A stretch of 64,000 nucleotides of DNA, from contig NZ_BAYX01000008.1 in NCBI RefSeq assembly GCF_000696095.1, forward strand, positions 248,001 to 312,000, written 5' to 3'. Under the pieces are notes generated by a model, which was not told where the DNA came from, searched no databases, and was given only the letters and a program-made list of their open reading frames with translations. The stretch is from Rhizobium rhizogenes NBRC 13257. GTDB lineage: Bacteria; Pseudomonadota; Alphaproteobacteria; Rhizobiales; Rhizobiaceae. This document shows, piece after piece, positions 16,991-25,927 of this stretch. The position numbers and the translations under genes were made by a program. Each line of letters begins with the position of its first letter. Within the stretch, counting starts at the first letter, position 1.

Positions 16991-17869
16991 TCAGGTCGTG
17001 CTGGCCTTTGCCACGCCATCAAGCTGCGCCAATGCGTCGTCCGGCAGGTTGATCCCGGGCGCTTTCAGATTTTCCTTGAGATGGGCGACGGAGGAGGTGC
17101 CCGGGATGAGCAGAATGTTGGGTGCGCGGTGAAGCAGCCAGGCGAGTGCAACCTGCATGGGGGTGGCACCGAGGTGTTCGGCAACGTCGGAGAGCGTTGA
17201 CGATTGCAGCGGGCTGAACCCGCCGAGGGGGAAGAACGGCACATAGGCGGTGCCCTCGCGGGCAAGCGCGTCGATGAGGGCGTCGTCATTGCGGTGCGCC
17301 AGATTGTAGAAATTCTGCACGCAAACGATATCGCAGATCTTGCGGCCGTCGGCGATCTGTGTCGGCGTGACGTTGCTGAGCCCTACATGGCGCACCAGGC
17401 CTTTTTGCTGAAGTTCGGCGAGCACCGTCAAAGGCGCTTCGAGCGATCCCTCGACCGGGCCATGAACATCGAGCATGCTGCGAAGATTGACCACATCGAG
17501 CACATCAAGGCCGAGATTGCGCAGGTTGTCATGCACGGCCTGCGTCAATTCCTCGCGCGACATGGCCGGGATCCACGACCCGTCCGTTCCACGGCGGGCG
17601 CTGATCTTGGTGACGATGACAAGATCGTCAGGATAGGGGTGGAGCGCCTCCCGGATGATTTCATTGGTGACGTGCGGGCCGTAGAAGTCGCTGGTGTCGA
17701 TATGGTTCACGCCGCTCGCAACGGCTTCCCTGAGGACGGCTACCGCCGCGTCGCGATCCCTGGGTGGTCCGAACACGCCAGGCCCGGCAAGCTGCATGGC
17801 TCCATAGCCGAGCCGCTTCACGGTGCGATCGCCAAGGGTGAATGTTCCGGAGTGGTCGATGCTGGACAT
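16991..17869 (-). CDS. Aldo/keto reductase, YdbC/PdxI-like
   Basis: A 292-residue NADPH-dependent (alpha/beta)8 oxidoreductase. Motifs are GYGAMQLAGPGVFGPP, the catalytic Asp-Tyr segment HIDTSDFYGPH (about 56-66), the Lys in VIVTKIS, and DVVNLRSM. The sequence strongly resembles E. coli YdbC, reported as a pyridoxal reductase (PdxI), so reduction of pyridoxal to pyridoxine is a fair guess; other aldehydes are possible. It is divergent from a LysR regulator across a strong palindrome. Confidence 0.88.
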   Translation of the reverse strand: MSSIDHSGTFTLGDRTVKRLGYGAMQLAGPGVFGPPRDRDAAVAVLREAVASGVNHIDTSDFYGPHVTNEIIREALHPYPDDLVIVTKISARRGTDGSWIPAMSREELTQAVHDNLRNLGLDVLDVVNLRSMLDVHGPVEGSLEAPLTVLAELQQKGLVRHVGLSNVTPTQIADGRKICDIVCVQNFYNLAHRNDDALIDALAREGTAYVPFFPLGGFSPLQSSTLSDVAEHLGATPMQVALAWLLHRAPNILLIPGTSSVAHLKENLKAPGINLPDDALAQLDGVAKASTT

Positions 17870-17936
17870 GGGATATCTCCTTTTTAGCTTCCCTTCAGAA
17901 ATAGGCGTTGTTGCCTTGCGTGATAATCCGGTACAA

Positions 17937-17955
17937 TCCGCACAGGCTGTGCGGA
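17937..17955. promoter_or_regulatory. Palindromic operator between aldo/keto reductase and LysR genes
   Basis: TCCGCACA-GGC-TGTGCGGA is a perfect inverted repeat with 8-bp arms, ending 11 bp before the LysR start codon. In divergent LysR pairs this is where the regulator's own recognition site usually lies. Confidence 0.6.
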
Positions 17956-17965
17956 GTAGCGAACA

Positions 17966-18916
17966 GTGAAGATCGATCTGCTGGACATGAGCGCATTCGT
18001 CGCCGTGGCGCGTGCCAAGGGTTTTCGCGAGGGCGCGCGCCTGAGCGGCAAAAGCCCTTCGGGCTTGAGCGAGGCGGTCCGCCGCCTTGAGGCCGAGCTT
18101 GGTGTGCGATTACTTAATCGGACAACCCGCAGCGTCGTGCCGACCGAGGCGGGAGAGCGATTGCTGGAAAGGCTCGGCCCCGCACTGTCGGAGATGGAGG
18201 CGGCCTTCGACGTGGTCAACGGTTTCCGCGACAGGCCGGCGGGAACCTTGCGGCTGAACGTGCCGATCAGCGCGGCGCGGCTTGTGTTGCCTGACATCGT
18301 TCCGCGGTTTCTTGCCGCCTATCCCGACATCCAGCTGGAGATCATCGCCGAGGACAGCTTTGTCGATGTCCTCGCAGCCGGCTGCGATGCCGGTATCCGC
18401 TATGACGAGCGGCTGGAGCAGGACATGATCGCCATACCGATCGGGCCACGCACCCAGCGCTTCGCCACTGCCGCTTCACCCTCGTACCTTGACCTTCATG
18501 GCAGGCCGGAGCATCCGAGCGAGCTGATCAATCACGCCTGTCTTCGTGGTCGTTTCTCTAGCGGCCTGATGCCGCCCTGCGAGTTCGAGCGTGACGGCGA
18601 AATCGTGCGGATCATTCCCACAGGCCCGCTCATCGTCAGCATCGGCGGCGCGACCGATCTCGTCGTGGCCGCTGCGATCGCCGGCACCGGCATCGTCTAT
18701 CTTTTCGAGGAATGGCTGCGCCCGCATCTTGACAGCGGCGCGCTCGAACCCGTGCTCGAACCATGGTGGCAGTCCTTCTCCGGGCCGTTTCTTTATTATC
18801 CCGGGCGGCGCCTTGTGCCCGCTCCGCTCAGGGCATTCATCGATTTCATAACCACATCGGCCAAGCCGCCGAACACTCTTGCTCCGGAAGGGGGAAACCA
18901 TGGTCCGCGAGAATGA
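17966..18916 (+). CDS. LysR-family transcriptional regulator
   Basis: A 316-residue protein starting at GTG (an internal ATG at 17987 is a weaker option). The N-terminal winged helix (MSAFVAVARAKGFREGARLSGKSPSGLSEAVRRLEAELGVRLLNRTTRSV) is followed by an effector domain of the type found in regulators of oxidoreductases (RPAGTLRLNVPISAARLVLPDIVPRFLAAYPDIQL). It probably controls the divergent aldo/keto reductase. Its 3' end overlaps the trmO start by 17 bp. Confidence 0.92.
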   Translation: MKIDLLDMSAFVAVARAKGFREGARLSGKSPSGLSEAVRRLEAELGVRLLNRTTRSVVPTEAGERLLERLGPALSEMEAAFDVVNGFRDRPAGTLRLNVPISAARLVLPDIVPRFLAAYPDIQLEIIAEDSFVDVLAAGCDAGIRYDERLEQDMIAIPIGPRTQRFATAASPSYLDLHGRPEHPSELINHACLRGRFSSGLMPPCEFERDGEIVRIIPTGPLIVSIGGATDLVVAAAIAGTGIVYLFEEWLRPHLDSGALEPVLEPWWQSFSGPFLYYPGRRLVPAPLRAFIDFITTSAKPPNTLAPEGGNHGPRE

Positions 18917-19430
18917 AATTCGCGAAAACGAGGTGGCCGTCGAGCCACCGGCCGCGACCGATGCCGGTCTCGTCTTCATCGGCCGCATCTCGACGCCATG
19001 GACCTCGCGGATGGAGACGCCGCGTCAGGGGCGGCATGACGGGCCGCTTTGCCGTATCGAGCTCTTCGAGCCCTGGGTGCCGGCGCTGAAAGGCGTGGAG
19101 GCTTTCGAGCGGCTGGAAATTCTCTATTGGCTGGACCGCTCACGCCGCGATCTGGTGCTGCAAAGCCCGGCCAATAGCGGCAAGGTGCACGGTACATTTT
19201 CACTGCGCTCGCCGGTGCGGCCAAACCCGATCGGCACCTCCATCGTCAAGCTGGAAGCGGTAGAGGGCGCGACCTTGCTCGTGCGCGGCCTCGATTGCCT
19301 CGATGGCACGCCGCTTCTGGACCTGAAGCCGGACAGGACCTTGTTCAAGCCTATTGCGCCGCCGCAGCCTGGTGATTTCCAGACCGGCGACGGCGAAACA
19401 GCGCATTACTGCCAGAAGCGGGAAACTTAG
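18900..19430 (+). CDS. trmO: tRNA (N6-threonylcarbamoyladenosine-37) methyltransferase TrmO (TsaA-like)
   Basis: A 176-residue TsaA/TrmO-fold protein that adds a methyl group to t6A37 of certain tRNAs using SAM. Typical pieces are FIGRISTPW near residue 27, HGTFSLRSPVRPNPIGTS, and LDCLDGTPLLDLKP. The ATG is set by a GGAAGGGGGAAA ribosome-binding site inside the end of the LysR gene. Its last 4 bp overlap the Mop gene tail to tail. Confidence 0.88.
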   Translation: MVRENEIRENEVAVEPPAATDAGLVFIGRISTPWTSRMETPRQGRHDGPLCRIELFEPWVPALKGVEAFERLEILYWLDRSRRDLVLQSPANSGKVHGTFSLRSPVRPNPIGTSIVKLEAVEGATLLVRGLDCLDGTPLLDLKPDRTLFKPIAPPQPGDFQTGDGETAHYCQKRET

Positions 19431-19642
19431 TCGACGGCGACCATGACGTCGGATGCCTTGATGACGGCATAGGCGTCAGCGCCGACCGTCAGGCCCAGTT
19501 CATCGACCGCTTCGTTGGTGATCGACGAGGTGACGATCGAGCCGTTGCCGATATCGATGCGGACATGGGCGGTTGTCGCACCCTTGGTGACTTCGACGAC
19601 CTTGCCCTTGAGGCGGTTGCGTGCGCTGATTTTCATGGACAT
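19427..19642 (-). CDS. Single-domain Mop/TOBE molybdate-binding protein
   Basis: A 71-residue protein made of one TOBE domain: ISARNRLKGKVVEVTKGATTAHVRIDIG, then VTSSITNEAVDELGLTVGADAYAVIKASDVMVAVD. These small 'molbindins' form hexamers that store molybdate or tungstate. GGGAGAAA precedes the ATG at 19642. No mod transport genes are seen nearby, so this copy is an orphan. Confidence 0.9.
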   Translation of the reverse strand: MSMKISARNRLKGKVVEVTKGATTAHVRIDIGNGSIVTSSITNEAVDELGLTVGADAYAVIKASDVMVAVD

Positions 19643-19701
19643 TTTCTCCCTTGCTTTGGCCAGACCATATCGTCTCCGGCAAAGCCAAACCACAGGAAAG
19701 C

Positions 19702-21216
19702 TTATTCCCCGCGCGGAAAGCGCTGGTTCTCCTCCAGCACGTTCAGGTCCATATGATTGCGCATATAGCGCTCGGAGGCCTTCTGCAGCGGCTGATAGTC
19801 CCAGGGGTAATAGGCGCCGTTGCGCAGCGCTGCATAGACCACCCATCGCCGCGCCTGACTCTCGCGCACGGCGGCGTCGAAGGCGGCGAGGTTCCAGCGC
19901 TGCATCGCCTGCGCGGTCAGCCGCGCCAGGATTTCCGCATGGCCGGGATCGCCAGCGAGATTGGTCAGTTCTTTGGGATCGGCCTCGAGATTGAAGAGTA
20001 GGGGCAGGTCCTTGTCGCAGAGGATCAGCTTGTAATGCCCATCGCGCAGGCCGACGAGCGGCGCTTCGGAGCCTTCCGCCGCATATTCCATCGGCACCGG
20101 CCCACGGCTTCCCGTCCCAAGGGCGAGCGGAGCCAGATCCTCTCCATCCGTCCATTGCCGCAGCGATGCGATGTCGATACCGGCGAGGCCGGCGAGCGTC
20201 GGCGTCACGTCGAGCGTCGACACTGGTTGGTCGATGCGACGGGCAGGCCAGCCGGGTGCAGCGATCGTCAGCGGCACGCGGGCCGAGCCTTCGAAAAAGT
20301 TCATCTTGAACCACAGCCCGCGCTCGCCGAGCATATCGCCATGGTCGGAGACGAACAGCACAATGGTGTTGTCGGCCATGCGGCCGCGCTCCAGCGCATC
20401 GAGGATTTCGCCGATCTTCTCGTCGACATAGGAGATATTGGCGAAATAGCCACGCCGCGCCCGGCGGACCTGTTCGGGCGTGATGTCGAAGGCGGCGTGA
20501 TCGCTGGCCTTCATCAACCGCTGCGAATGCTGGTCCTGCTGGTCGAACGGGATTTCGCCGACCTCGGGGTCGAGCGCCGGGCAATCCTCATAGAGATCCC
20601 AGAAGCGGCGGCGGGCGACATAGGGGTCGTGCGGATGGGTGAAGCTGACGGTCAGACACCAGGGCCGCTCATCGTGGCCGCGCGACAGGTCGAGCAGCTT
20701 GCGGGTGGCGTGATAGGCGACCTCGTCGTCATACTCCATCTGGTTGGTGATCTCGGCGACACCGGCGCCGGTCACTGAGCCGAGATTGTGATACCACCAG
20801 TCGATGCGCTCACCCGGCTTGGTATAATCCGGCGTCCAGCCGAAATCGGCGGGATAGATATCCGTGGTCAGCCGCTCCTCGAAGCCGTGCATCTGGTCCG
20901 GCCCGACGAAATGCATCTTGCCGGAAAGCGCCGTCTGATAGCCGGCGGCGCGCAGATGGTGGGCGAAGGTCGGGATATCGGAGGCGAATTCGGCGGCATT
21001 GTCATAGACACGGGTGCGGCTCGGCAGTTGCCCGGACATGAAGGAAGCCCGTGCCGGTGCACAGAGCGGGCTTGCCGTATAGCTGTTGGCAAAGCGCACG
21101 GAGCGTTCCGCCAACACTTTCAACACGGGCGCGTGGAGAAAATCGGCCGGGCCATCGGGAAACAGGGTTCCGTTGAATTGATCGACCATCAGGATGAGAA
21201 TATTCGGGCGCGCCAT
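19702..21216 (-). CDS. betC: Choline-sulfatase
   Basis: A 504-residue type I sulfatase that hydrolyses choline-O-sulfate to choline, feeding glycine betaine synthesis. The formylglycine site is C52 in PLCAPARAS (C-x-P-x-R), the N-terminal metal site is ILMVDQFN, and SDHGDMLGERGLWFKM is the second metal site. The C-terminal YPWDYQPLQKASERYMRNHMDLN tail is typical of BetC. The other bet genes are not adjacent; a divergent LysR gene is the likely regulator. Confidence 0.95.
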   Translation of the reverse strand: MARPNILILMVDQFNGTLFPDGPADFLHAPVLKVLAERSVRFANSYTASPLCAPARASFMSGQLPSRTRVYDNAAEFASDIPTFAHHLRAAGYQTALSGKMHFVGPDQMHGFEERLTTDIYPADFGWTPDYTKPGERIDWWYHNLGSVTGAGVAEITNQMEYDDEVAYHATRKLLDLSRGHDERPWCLTVSFTHPHDPYVARRRFWDLYEDCPALDPEVGEIPFDQQDQHSQRLMKASDHAAFDITPEQVRRARRGYFANISYVDEKIGEILDALERGRMADNTIVLFVSDHGDMLGERGLWFKMNFFEGSARVPLTIAAPGWPARRIDQPVSTLDVTPTLAGLAGIDIASLRQWTDGEDLAPLALGTGSRGPVPMEYAAEGSEAPLVGLRDGHYKLILCDKDLPLLFNLEADPKELTNLAGDPGHAEILARLTAQAMQRWNLAAFDAAVRESQARRWVVYAALRNGAYYPWDYQPLQKASERYMRNHMDLNVLEENQRFPRGE

Positions 21217-21355
21217 TGCTGGAATTCCTTGGGCGGGATCGGAGGCCGAAAGAGGTCTTTACGATTCTCTCTTACTATTTGCTGATTTTATTGAACATCA
21301 GTAGCATCGAGCCTGTAAAGCTTGCTTTTTTCGATGGATACCAAAAGGGAATTTT

Positions 21356-22258
21356 ATGGCTGAACGGCCGGTAGATCTCGGGTGGCTGCGAATTTTTGTC
21401 GAGGTGGCACGTTCAGGCAGCCTGTCATCTGCCGCAGCCAGCCTCGGACTGACCCAGCCGGCGGTCAGCTATCAGATCCGGCGGATCGAGGAGCAGATGG
21501 GTGTCACCCTGTTCCATCGCCAGCATCGGGGTGTCGAACTCTCATCGGAAGGCCGTCGTCTGTTAGAGATCGCCGAAAAAGCGGTCGGTGGCGTCGATTC
21601 TCTGGTGCACGGCTTTCGCGCTGAAGCGGAACGCCCCATGGTGCGGCTCCGAACCGACTATGCCTTCTCAGCACTCTGGTTGATCCCGCGCATGCATCGG
21701 TTTCGTTTGGTCTATCCGGAGCTGGATATCCAGATCGTCGCCACGCAGCGGCAGGAGCGCGGCCAGTCGGACAGCGGCGATGTCGCCGTCGTCTTCGGCA
21801 CCCGTCAGGAGTTTGGCCCCGAAGCGGTGCTGCTATTGCCCGAGAAGGTGGCGCCGGTCTGCGCGCAGGGCTTCATCGATAAATACGGTCCGTTTGAGGA
21901 TCCAGGCCATCTGGCGCGGGCAACGCTCGTGCATCTGGACACGGACACGCCGTCACCCTGGTTCGATTGGAAGAGCTATTTCGCCGAACTTGGTATCAGC
22001 CGCGACACCTACGCCGGCCATGGCGATCTGCGGTTCAATACCTATTCGCTGGTGGTGCAGGCGGCGATCGGCGAGCAGGGGCTGGCGCTTGGCTGGATGG
22101 GGCTGGTGGATCAGTTGTTGGCCGGACGAATGCTGGTAACCGCCGGCCCGATGCTGGAGGCACCGGATCGCGGTTACTGGCTTCTGCCGCCGAAGTCGCC
22201 GGGCATGCATGCCGGGCGACTGACGGAATGGCTGCTCATGGAACCAGCCGCAAAGTGA
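21356..22258 (+). CDS. LysR-family regulator of choline-sulfate use
   Basis: A 300-residue LysR protein with an N-terminal winged helix (LGWLRIFVEVARSGSLSSAAASLGLTQPAVSYQIRRIEEQMGVTLFHR). It is divergent from betC across 139 bp, the arrangement of the choline-sulfate utilisation regulator in many proteobacteria. Sensing of choline sulfate is inferred from position only. Its end overlaps otsA tail to tail by 23 bp. Confidence 0.88.
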   Translation: MAERPVDLGWLRIFVEVARSGSLSSAAASLGLTQPAVSYQIRRIEEQMGVTLFHRQHRGVELSSEGRRLLEIAEKAVGGVDSLVHGFRAEAERPMVRLRTDYAFSALWLIPRMHRFRLVYPELDIQIVATQRQERGQSDSGDVAVVFGTRQEFGPEAVLLLPEKVAPVCAQGFIDKYGPFEDPGHLARATLVHLDTDTPSPWFDWKSYFAELGISRDTYAGHGDLRFNTYSLVVQAAIGEQGLALGWMGLVDQLLAGRMLVTAGPMLEAPDRGYWLLPPKSPGMHAGRLTEWLLMEPAAK

Positions 22259-23651
22259 CCTGATTGACCGGCGGCTTCGCCTCTTCCGTCAGGTCCTTCA
22301 GAAAATCATTGCACCAGCGTGCGACATCGTGTTCCAGAAGATGATCCATCATGCCCCGCCAGCGTCGCTGCCGTTCTTCCAGCGGCATGGTGAGCCCGCG
22401 CGCCATGGCATTGGCGGTTGCCTCGATGTCGTAGGGATTGACCAGCAGCGCGCCCTTCAGCTCGCGCGCGGCGCCTGCGAAACGCGAAAGCACCAGCACG
22501 CCGGGGTCGTCCGGATCCTGCGCGGCCACATATTCCTTGGCGACGAGGTTCATACCGTCACGCAGCGGTGTCACCAGGCCGATCCTGCCCAACCGATAAA
22601 GGCCGGCCAGCACGGGGCGGCTGATCGAGCGGTTGATATAGCGGATCGGCACCCAGTCGACCGTGCCGATCGCGCCGTTGACCCGGCCGGCCTGTTCCGC
22701 GACAGCTTGCTGCATCGCCTCGTATTCCGGCACCTCGGAGCGCGATTTCGGGGTGACCTGCAGATAGGTCACGCGGTTCTGATAGGCGGGATTGTCGCCG
22801 AGGAAACGCTCGAAAGCCTCGATGCGCTGGGTGATCCCCTTGGAGTAATCGAGCCGGTCGACGCCGATGATCAGGTCTCGGCCCTCGATGCTCTGCCGGG
22901 CCTTGCGCACCATGCTATGGCTCGCCGCCTTGCGGGCGAAGTCTGCGAAGGCGGCGGTCTCGATGCCGATCGAATAGGCACCGCCGCGGAATGTCCGGCC
23001 ATGGGCGCTGAAGAGGCCGGGACCGATCTCGTCGCCGATCTCCTCGCGCTTGAGGCAACTGGCGAAGTTTTCGAGGTCGTGGTCCGTCTGAAAGCCGAGA
23101 AGATCGTAGGCGGAGAGACTGCGCATGATCTCCTGATGCACGGGCATGATGGCGAGCACATCGGCCGGCGGCCATGGAATATGCAGGAAGAAGCCGATGC
23201 GGTTCTTCAGGCCCATTTGCCTCAACTCGGCTGCCAGCGGAATGAGATGATAGTCATGCACCCAGATGACGTCGTCCGGCTGGATCAGCGGCGCGAGGCG
23301 ATGGGCAAAGAAGCGATTGACGCGGAAATAGCCGTCCATCTCCTTGCGGCCATACTCGGCAAGATCCAGCCGGTAATGACAGATCGGCCAGAGCACGCGG
23401 TTGGCGAAGCCCTGATAGTATTCCTCGACATCGGTCTGGGTGAGATCTGTCAGGGCATAGGTGATGTTGCCGTGGTCCGTCATCACCAGCGGCTCCGGCT
23501 CCTTGTCGCCACTGGAATTGCCGGACCAGCCCATCCAGATGCCACCATGTTCTTCAAGTGCCGCCCGCAGGGCCACGGCCAGGCCTCCGGCGGCGTTGCC
23601 TTTTTTGTCGGGAACGGAGACGCGGTTGGAAATCACGATGAGACGGCTCAC
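22236..23651 (-). CDS. otsA: Trehalose-6-phosphate synthase
   Basis: A 471-residue GT20 glycosyltransferase that joins UDP-glucose and glucose-6-phosphate. Motifs are ISNRVSVPDKKGNAAGGLAVAL at the N terminus, WVHDYHLIPLAAELR, VDRLDYSKGITQRIEAFERFL and LRDGMNLVAKEYVAAQ. The GTG at 23651 is preferred because AAAGGA lies 7 bases before it, so the product begins MSRLIVISNRV as in the family. It lies 45 bp after otsB. Trehalose is a main osmo- and desiccation protectant in rhizobia. Confidence 0.95.
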   Translation of the reverse strand: MSRLIVISNRVSVPDKKGNAAGGLAVALRAALEEHGGIWMGWSGNSSGDKEPEPLVMTDHGNITYALTDLTQTDVEEYYQGFANRVLWPICHYRLDLAEYGRKEMDGYFRVNRFFAHRLAPLIQPDDVIWVHDYHLIPLAAELRQMGLKNRIGFFLHIPWPPADVLAIMPVHQEIMRSLSAYDLLGFQTDHDLENFASCLKREEIGDEIGPGLFSAHGRTFRGGAYSIGIETAAFADFARKAASHSMVRKARQSIEGRDLIIGVDRLDYSKGITQRIEAFERFLGDNPAYQNRVTYLQVTPKSRSEVPEYEAMQQAVAEQAGRVNGAIGTVDWVPIRYINRSISRPVLAGLYRLGRIGLVTPLRDGMNLVAKEYVAAQDPDDPGVLVLSRFAGAARELKGALLVNPYDIEATANAMARGLTMPLEERQRRWRGMMDHLLEHDVARWCNDFLKDLTEEAKPPVNQVTLRLVP

Positions 23652-23696
23652 GGGCGGTCCTTTCAAGTCTAATACGGCAGGCGACAGCGAAGCTGC

Positions 23697-24491
23697 CTAT
23701 GCCGCGAGGGACGCGAGTATGTCTCTTAAACGCGCAGGCGAGGAAATGGATGCACGCGCCAGCGTTTTGCCGTTTGGCGGGCCGACGCGCACGGACTGGC
23801 CGCCGAGGCGGTTGGCGGCGGCAAACATGGCTTCGTCGGTCACGTCGTCACCGATCGTAAGCGGCTTTCGCCCGATGAAGGGCTCCTCATCGAGAAAGGC
23901 TTCGACGGCATAGCCCTTGCCGGCGCGCGCCGGGCAGATCTCGACGACCGACTTACCGCGTTGCAGAGCCCAATCCGGGCCGGCTTCCTCGAGATAGCGT
24001 TGCATCGCCTCGGCAATCTCGGCCTCGCGCTCCGGCGCCTGTCGGTAGTGAACCGCGATCGCGGCGCCCTTGTCCTCGACAAGCGCCCCGGGCCAGGCTT
24101 CCGCCTCCCGCGCAATCGCACTCTTCATTTCCTGAAAAGCAGGCGGGATCAGCGCCCGCCGCAATCGTCCCGCAGCATCGCGTCGTTCGGCACCGTGGAG
24201 GCCTGCGACCGGAAAGTGGAAGGGGGCAAAGAGGGGGTCGACAAAGGCAACCGAGCGACCTGTTACCACCGCCAAAGCGCCGCCGAGCTTACGGGAAAGG
24301 GCCTGCAGGGCGTAGGGCAGGGACGGAGGAACGACAATCGCTTCCGGCGTTTCCGCGAGATCGAGCAGCGTGCCGTCGATGTCGAGAAACAGCGCCCATT
24401 GGTCGGGATACAATGAGAGTGCAGTAAGCGCCGGTTCTTTCGATGGCGCCGGTTCGGCTTCGCCCTGTTCGGGCTGTTCCTTGTAAGTCAT
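23697..24491 (-). CDS. otsB: Trehalose-6-phosphate phosphatase
   Basis: A 264-residue HAD-superfamily phosphatase. Motif I is LFLDIDGTLLDLAE (nucleophile Asp, about 35-48) and motif IV is GDDVTDEAMFAAAN. A polar N-terminal extension of about 25 residues precedes the domain. It is first in the minus-strand otsB-otsA operon and completes trehalose synthesis. Confidence 0.94.
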   Translation of the reverse strand: MTYKEQPEQGEAEPAPSKEPALTALSLYPDQWALFLDIDGTLLDLAETPEAIVVPPSLPYALQALSRKLGGALAVVTGRSVAFVDPLFAPFHFPVAGLHGAERRDAAGRLRRALIPPAFQEMKSAIAREAEAWPGALVEDKGAAIAVHYRQAPEREAEIAEAMQRYLEEAGPDWALQRGKSVVEICPARAGKGYAVEAFLDEEPFIGRKPLTIGDDVTDEAMFAAANRLGGQSVRVGPPNGKTLARASISSPARLRDILASLAA

Positions 24492-24604
24492 ACAGGGTTA
24501 GCTAAGGCGCTCGTCCCATTCGGCAAGTAAAAAAGCGACCGCAAGCCGGTTTTTCTTGGAGATGAGCAGTCTTGGATGCCGCGATATCGGTAATCGCTGG
24601 ACAC

Positions 24605-24631
24605 AAAAAAGGGCCGCGCGAAGCGACCCTT
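24605..24631 (-). terminator. Intrinsic terminator of the small minus-strand transcript
   Basis: Read on the minus strand, AAGGGTCGC and GCGGCCCTT pair (one mismatch) around a 5-base loop, followed directly by TTTTTT. No known gene on that strand ends here, so it supports the 24-residue frame just upstream being transcribed, or a small RNA. Confidence 0.7.
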
Positions 24632-24688
24632 CCATGAGTTTTGGCCCGTAACTGGCCTGAAGCGTAGACCGCTTCCGGAAGGCTCTGA

Positions 24689-24763
24689 TCAGAGCGAGGG
24701 CTGCCCCGCTGCGCTCACAACCATTTCCATGCCTGATACGAGGACCGAAATCTCACTAGACAT
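24689..24763 (-). CDS. Putative small protein, 24 residues
   Basis: A frame beginning MSSEISVLVSGMEMVVS with a strong ribosome-binding site (GGAAGGTGATCC) just before its ATG and an intrinsic terminator about 60 bp after its stop. The middle is hydrophobic and could form a short membrane helix. I recognise no family. The strong translation signals and the terminator are the only evidence; it could also be the leader peptide of a small regulatory RNA. Confidence 0.5.
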   Translation of the reverse strand: MSSEISVLVSGMEMVVSAAGQPSL

Positions 24764-25111
24764 TGGATCACCTTCCTTTCGTTACGTTGATAATATGCCT
24801 AACGTAGCTCAAATTTCATCGGATGCAAGAGGGTGGGTGGAAGAAGCATTTCACGCTTCTTTTCGCATTGAAACGCAGTCCCTCTTCGAGCTTTTGCATG
24901 CGACGATCACGCCCTCCCGAAGCGCTTCGTTCACAAAAGAAAAATGCTGCGACGCAAAAATGTGATCGGACGAGGCGTCAAATATCTGTCATCCTGATGG
25001 TCGAAGCAGCTGGAAATTAACAATTTATTACCCATTCCGCTGAACAATCGTCCTTAGATTTGACATTCTCCCGCGAGACAGGAAGCCAGCGGGAATTGGA
25101 GCAAAAGACAT

Positions 25112-25927
25112 ATGTGTCGCTGGGCAGCCTATCGTGGAGACCCCCTCTATCTGGAGGAGCTGGTGTCTTCGCCTGCCCACTCCCTGATCGAACAATCCCA
25201 CTGCGCCACGCGCGCCAAGACGGCGACCAACGGCGATGGCTTCGGCATCGCCTGGTATGGCGACAGGCCGGAGCCGGGCCGCTATCGCGATATCCTGCCG
25301 GCCTGGTCCGACTGCAATCTCAAGAGCCTGGCGCGGCAGATCCGCTCGCCGCTCTTTCTCGCCCACGTCCGCGCCGCGACCGGCGGCGGCACCCGGCGTG
25401 ACAATTGCCACCCTTTCGTGCATGAAAACTGGGCTTTCCAGCACAACGGCCAGATCTCCAATTTCGACCGCTTGCGCCGGCCGATGGAAGCCATGCTCGA
25501 CGATCACCTGTTTCAGGCGCGCAGCGGCACGACCGATTCCGAACTGATGTTCCTGCTGGCACTGCAGTTCGGCCTCGTGACCAACCCGGTTGCGGCCATT
25601 TCAGAAACCATCAGCTTTGTCGAGGGGCTGTCGGTCCATCTGACCGGTTCGGCGCTGGTGCGCTTCACAGCTGCCTTTTCCGACGGGAAGTCGCTGCATG
25701 CGGTGCGCTACGCCACCGACCGCAAAGCGCCGACGCTTTATGCCTCGCCTGTCGGGTCAGGTTATTGCCTAGTGTCCGAGCCGCTGAACGACGATGTCGA
25801 TGCTTGGACGGAAATTCCGGATGGAAGCTCCGTGCTGATCGACGACATGGGCGTTCACATCACGCCCTTCCAGCCGGAAAAGCGCAGCTTGGCCGCGCCC
25901 CAGACGGCTGCCGCTATCCCTGCCTGA
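25112..25927 (+). CDS. Class II glutamine amidotransferase (YafJ/DUG3-like)
   Basis: A 271-residue Ntn-hydrolase. The nucleophile is Cys2, exposed after Met removal (MCRWAAYRG). The family motifs NGDGFGIAWYG, FLAHVRAATGGGTRRDNCHPF and WAFQHNGQI follow. It has no synthase domain, so it resembles YafJ or the glutathione-degrading DUG3 type. Its substrate is unknown. It overlaps coaBC tail to tail by 14 bp. Confidence 0.9.
   Translation: MCRWAAYRGDPLYLEELVSSPAHSLIEQSHCATRAKTATNGDGFGIAWYGDRPEPGRYRDILPAWSDCNLKSLARQIRSPLFLAHVRAATGGGTRRDNCHPFVHENWAFQHNGQISNFDRLRRPMEAMLDDHLFQARSGTTDSELMFLLALQFGLVTNPVAAISETISFVEGLSVHLTGSALVRFTAAFSDGKSLHAVRYATDRKAPTLYASPVGSGYCLVSEPLNDDVDAWTEIPDGSSVLIDDMGVHITPFQPEKRSLAAPQTAAAIPA

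Larger units (their letters stand above)
24492..25111. other. 620-bp intergenic region with a likely small gene
   Basis: Between otsB and the amidotransferase gene. It holds the minus-strand 24-residue frame and terminator described separately, and a 14-bp palindrome (GCTCTGATCAGAGC, 24682-24695) over that frame's stop. From about 24770 to 25090 I see only AT-richer promoter-like DNA. A longer plus-strand frame starting at 24729 lacks a ribosome-binding site and looks like chance. Confidence 0.6.

Noticed and set aside
24729..24965. Plus-strand 78-residue frame antisense to the small ORF
   Set aside because: No ribosome-binding site, random-looking composition, and the opposite strand has better signals.
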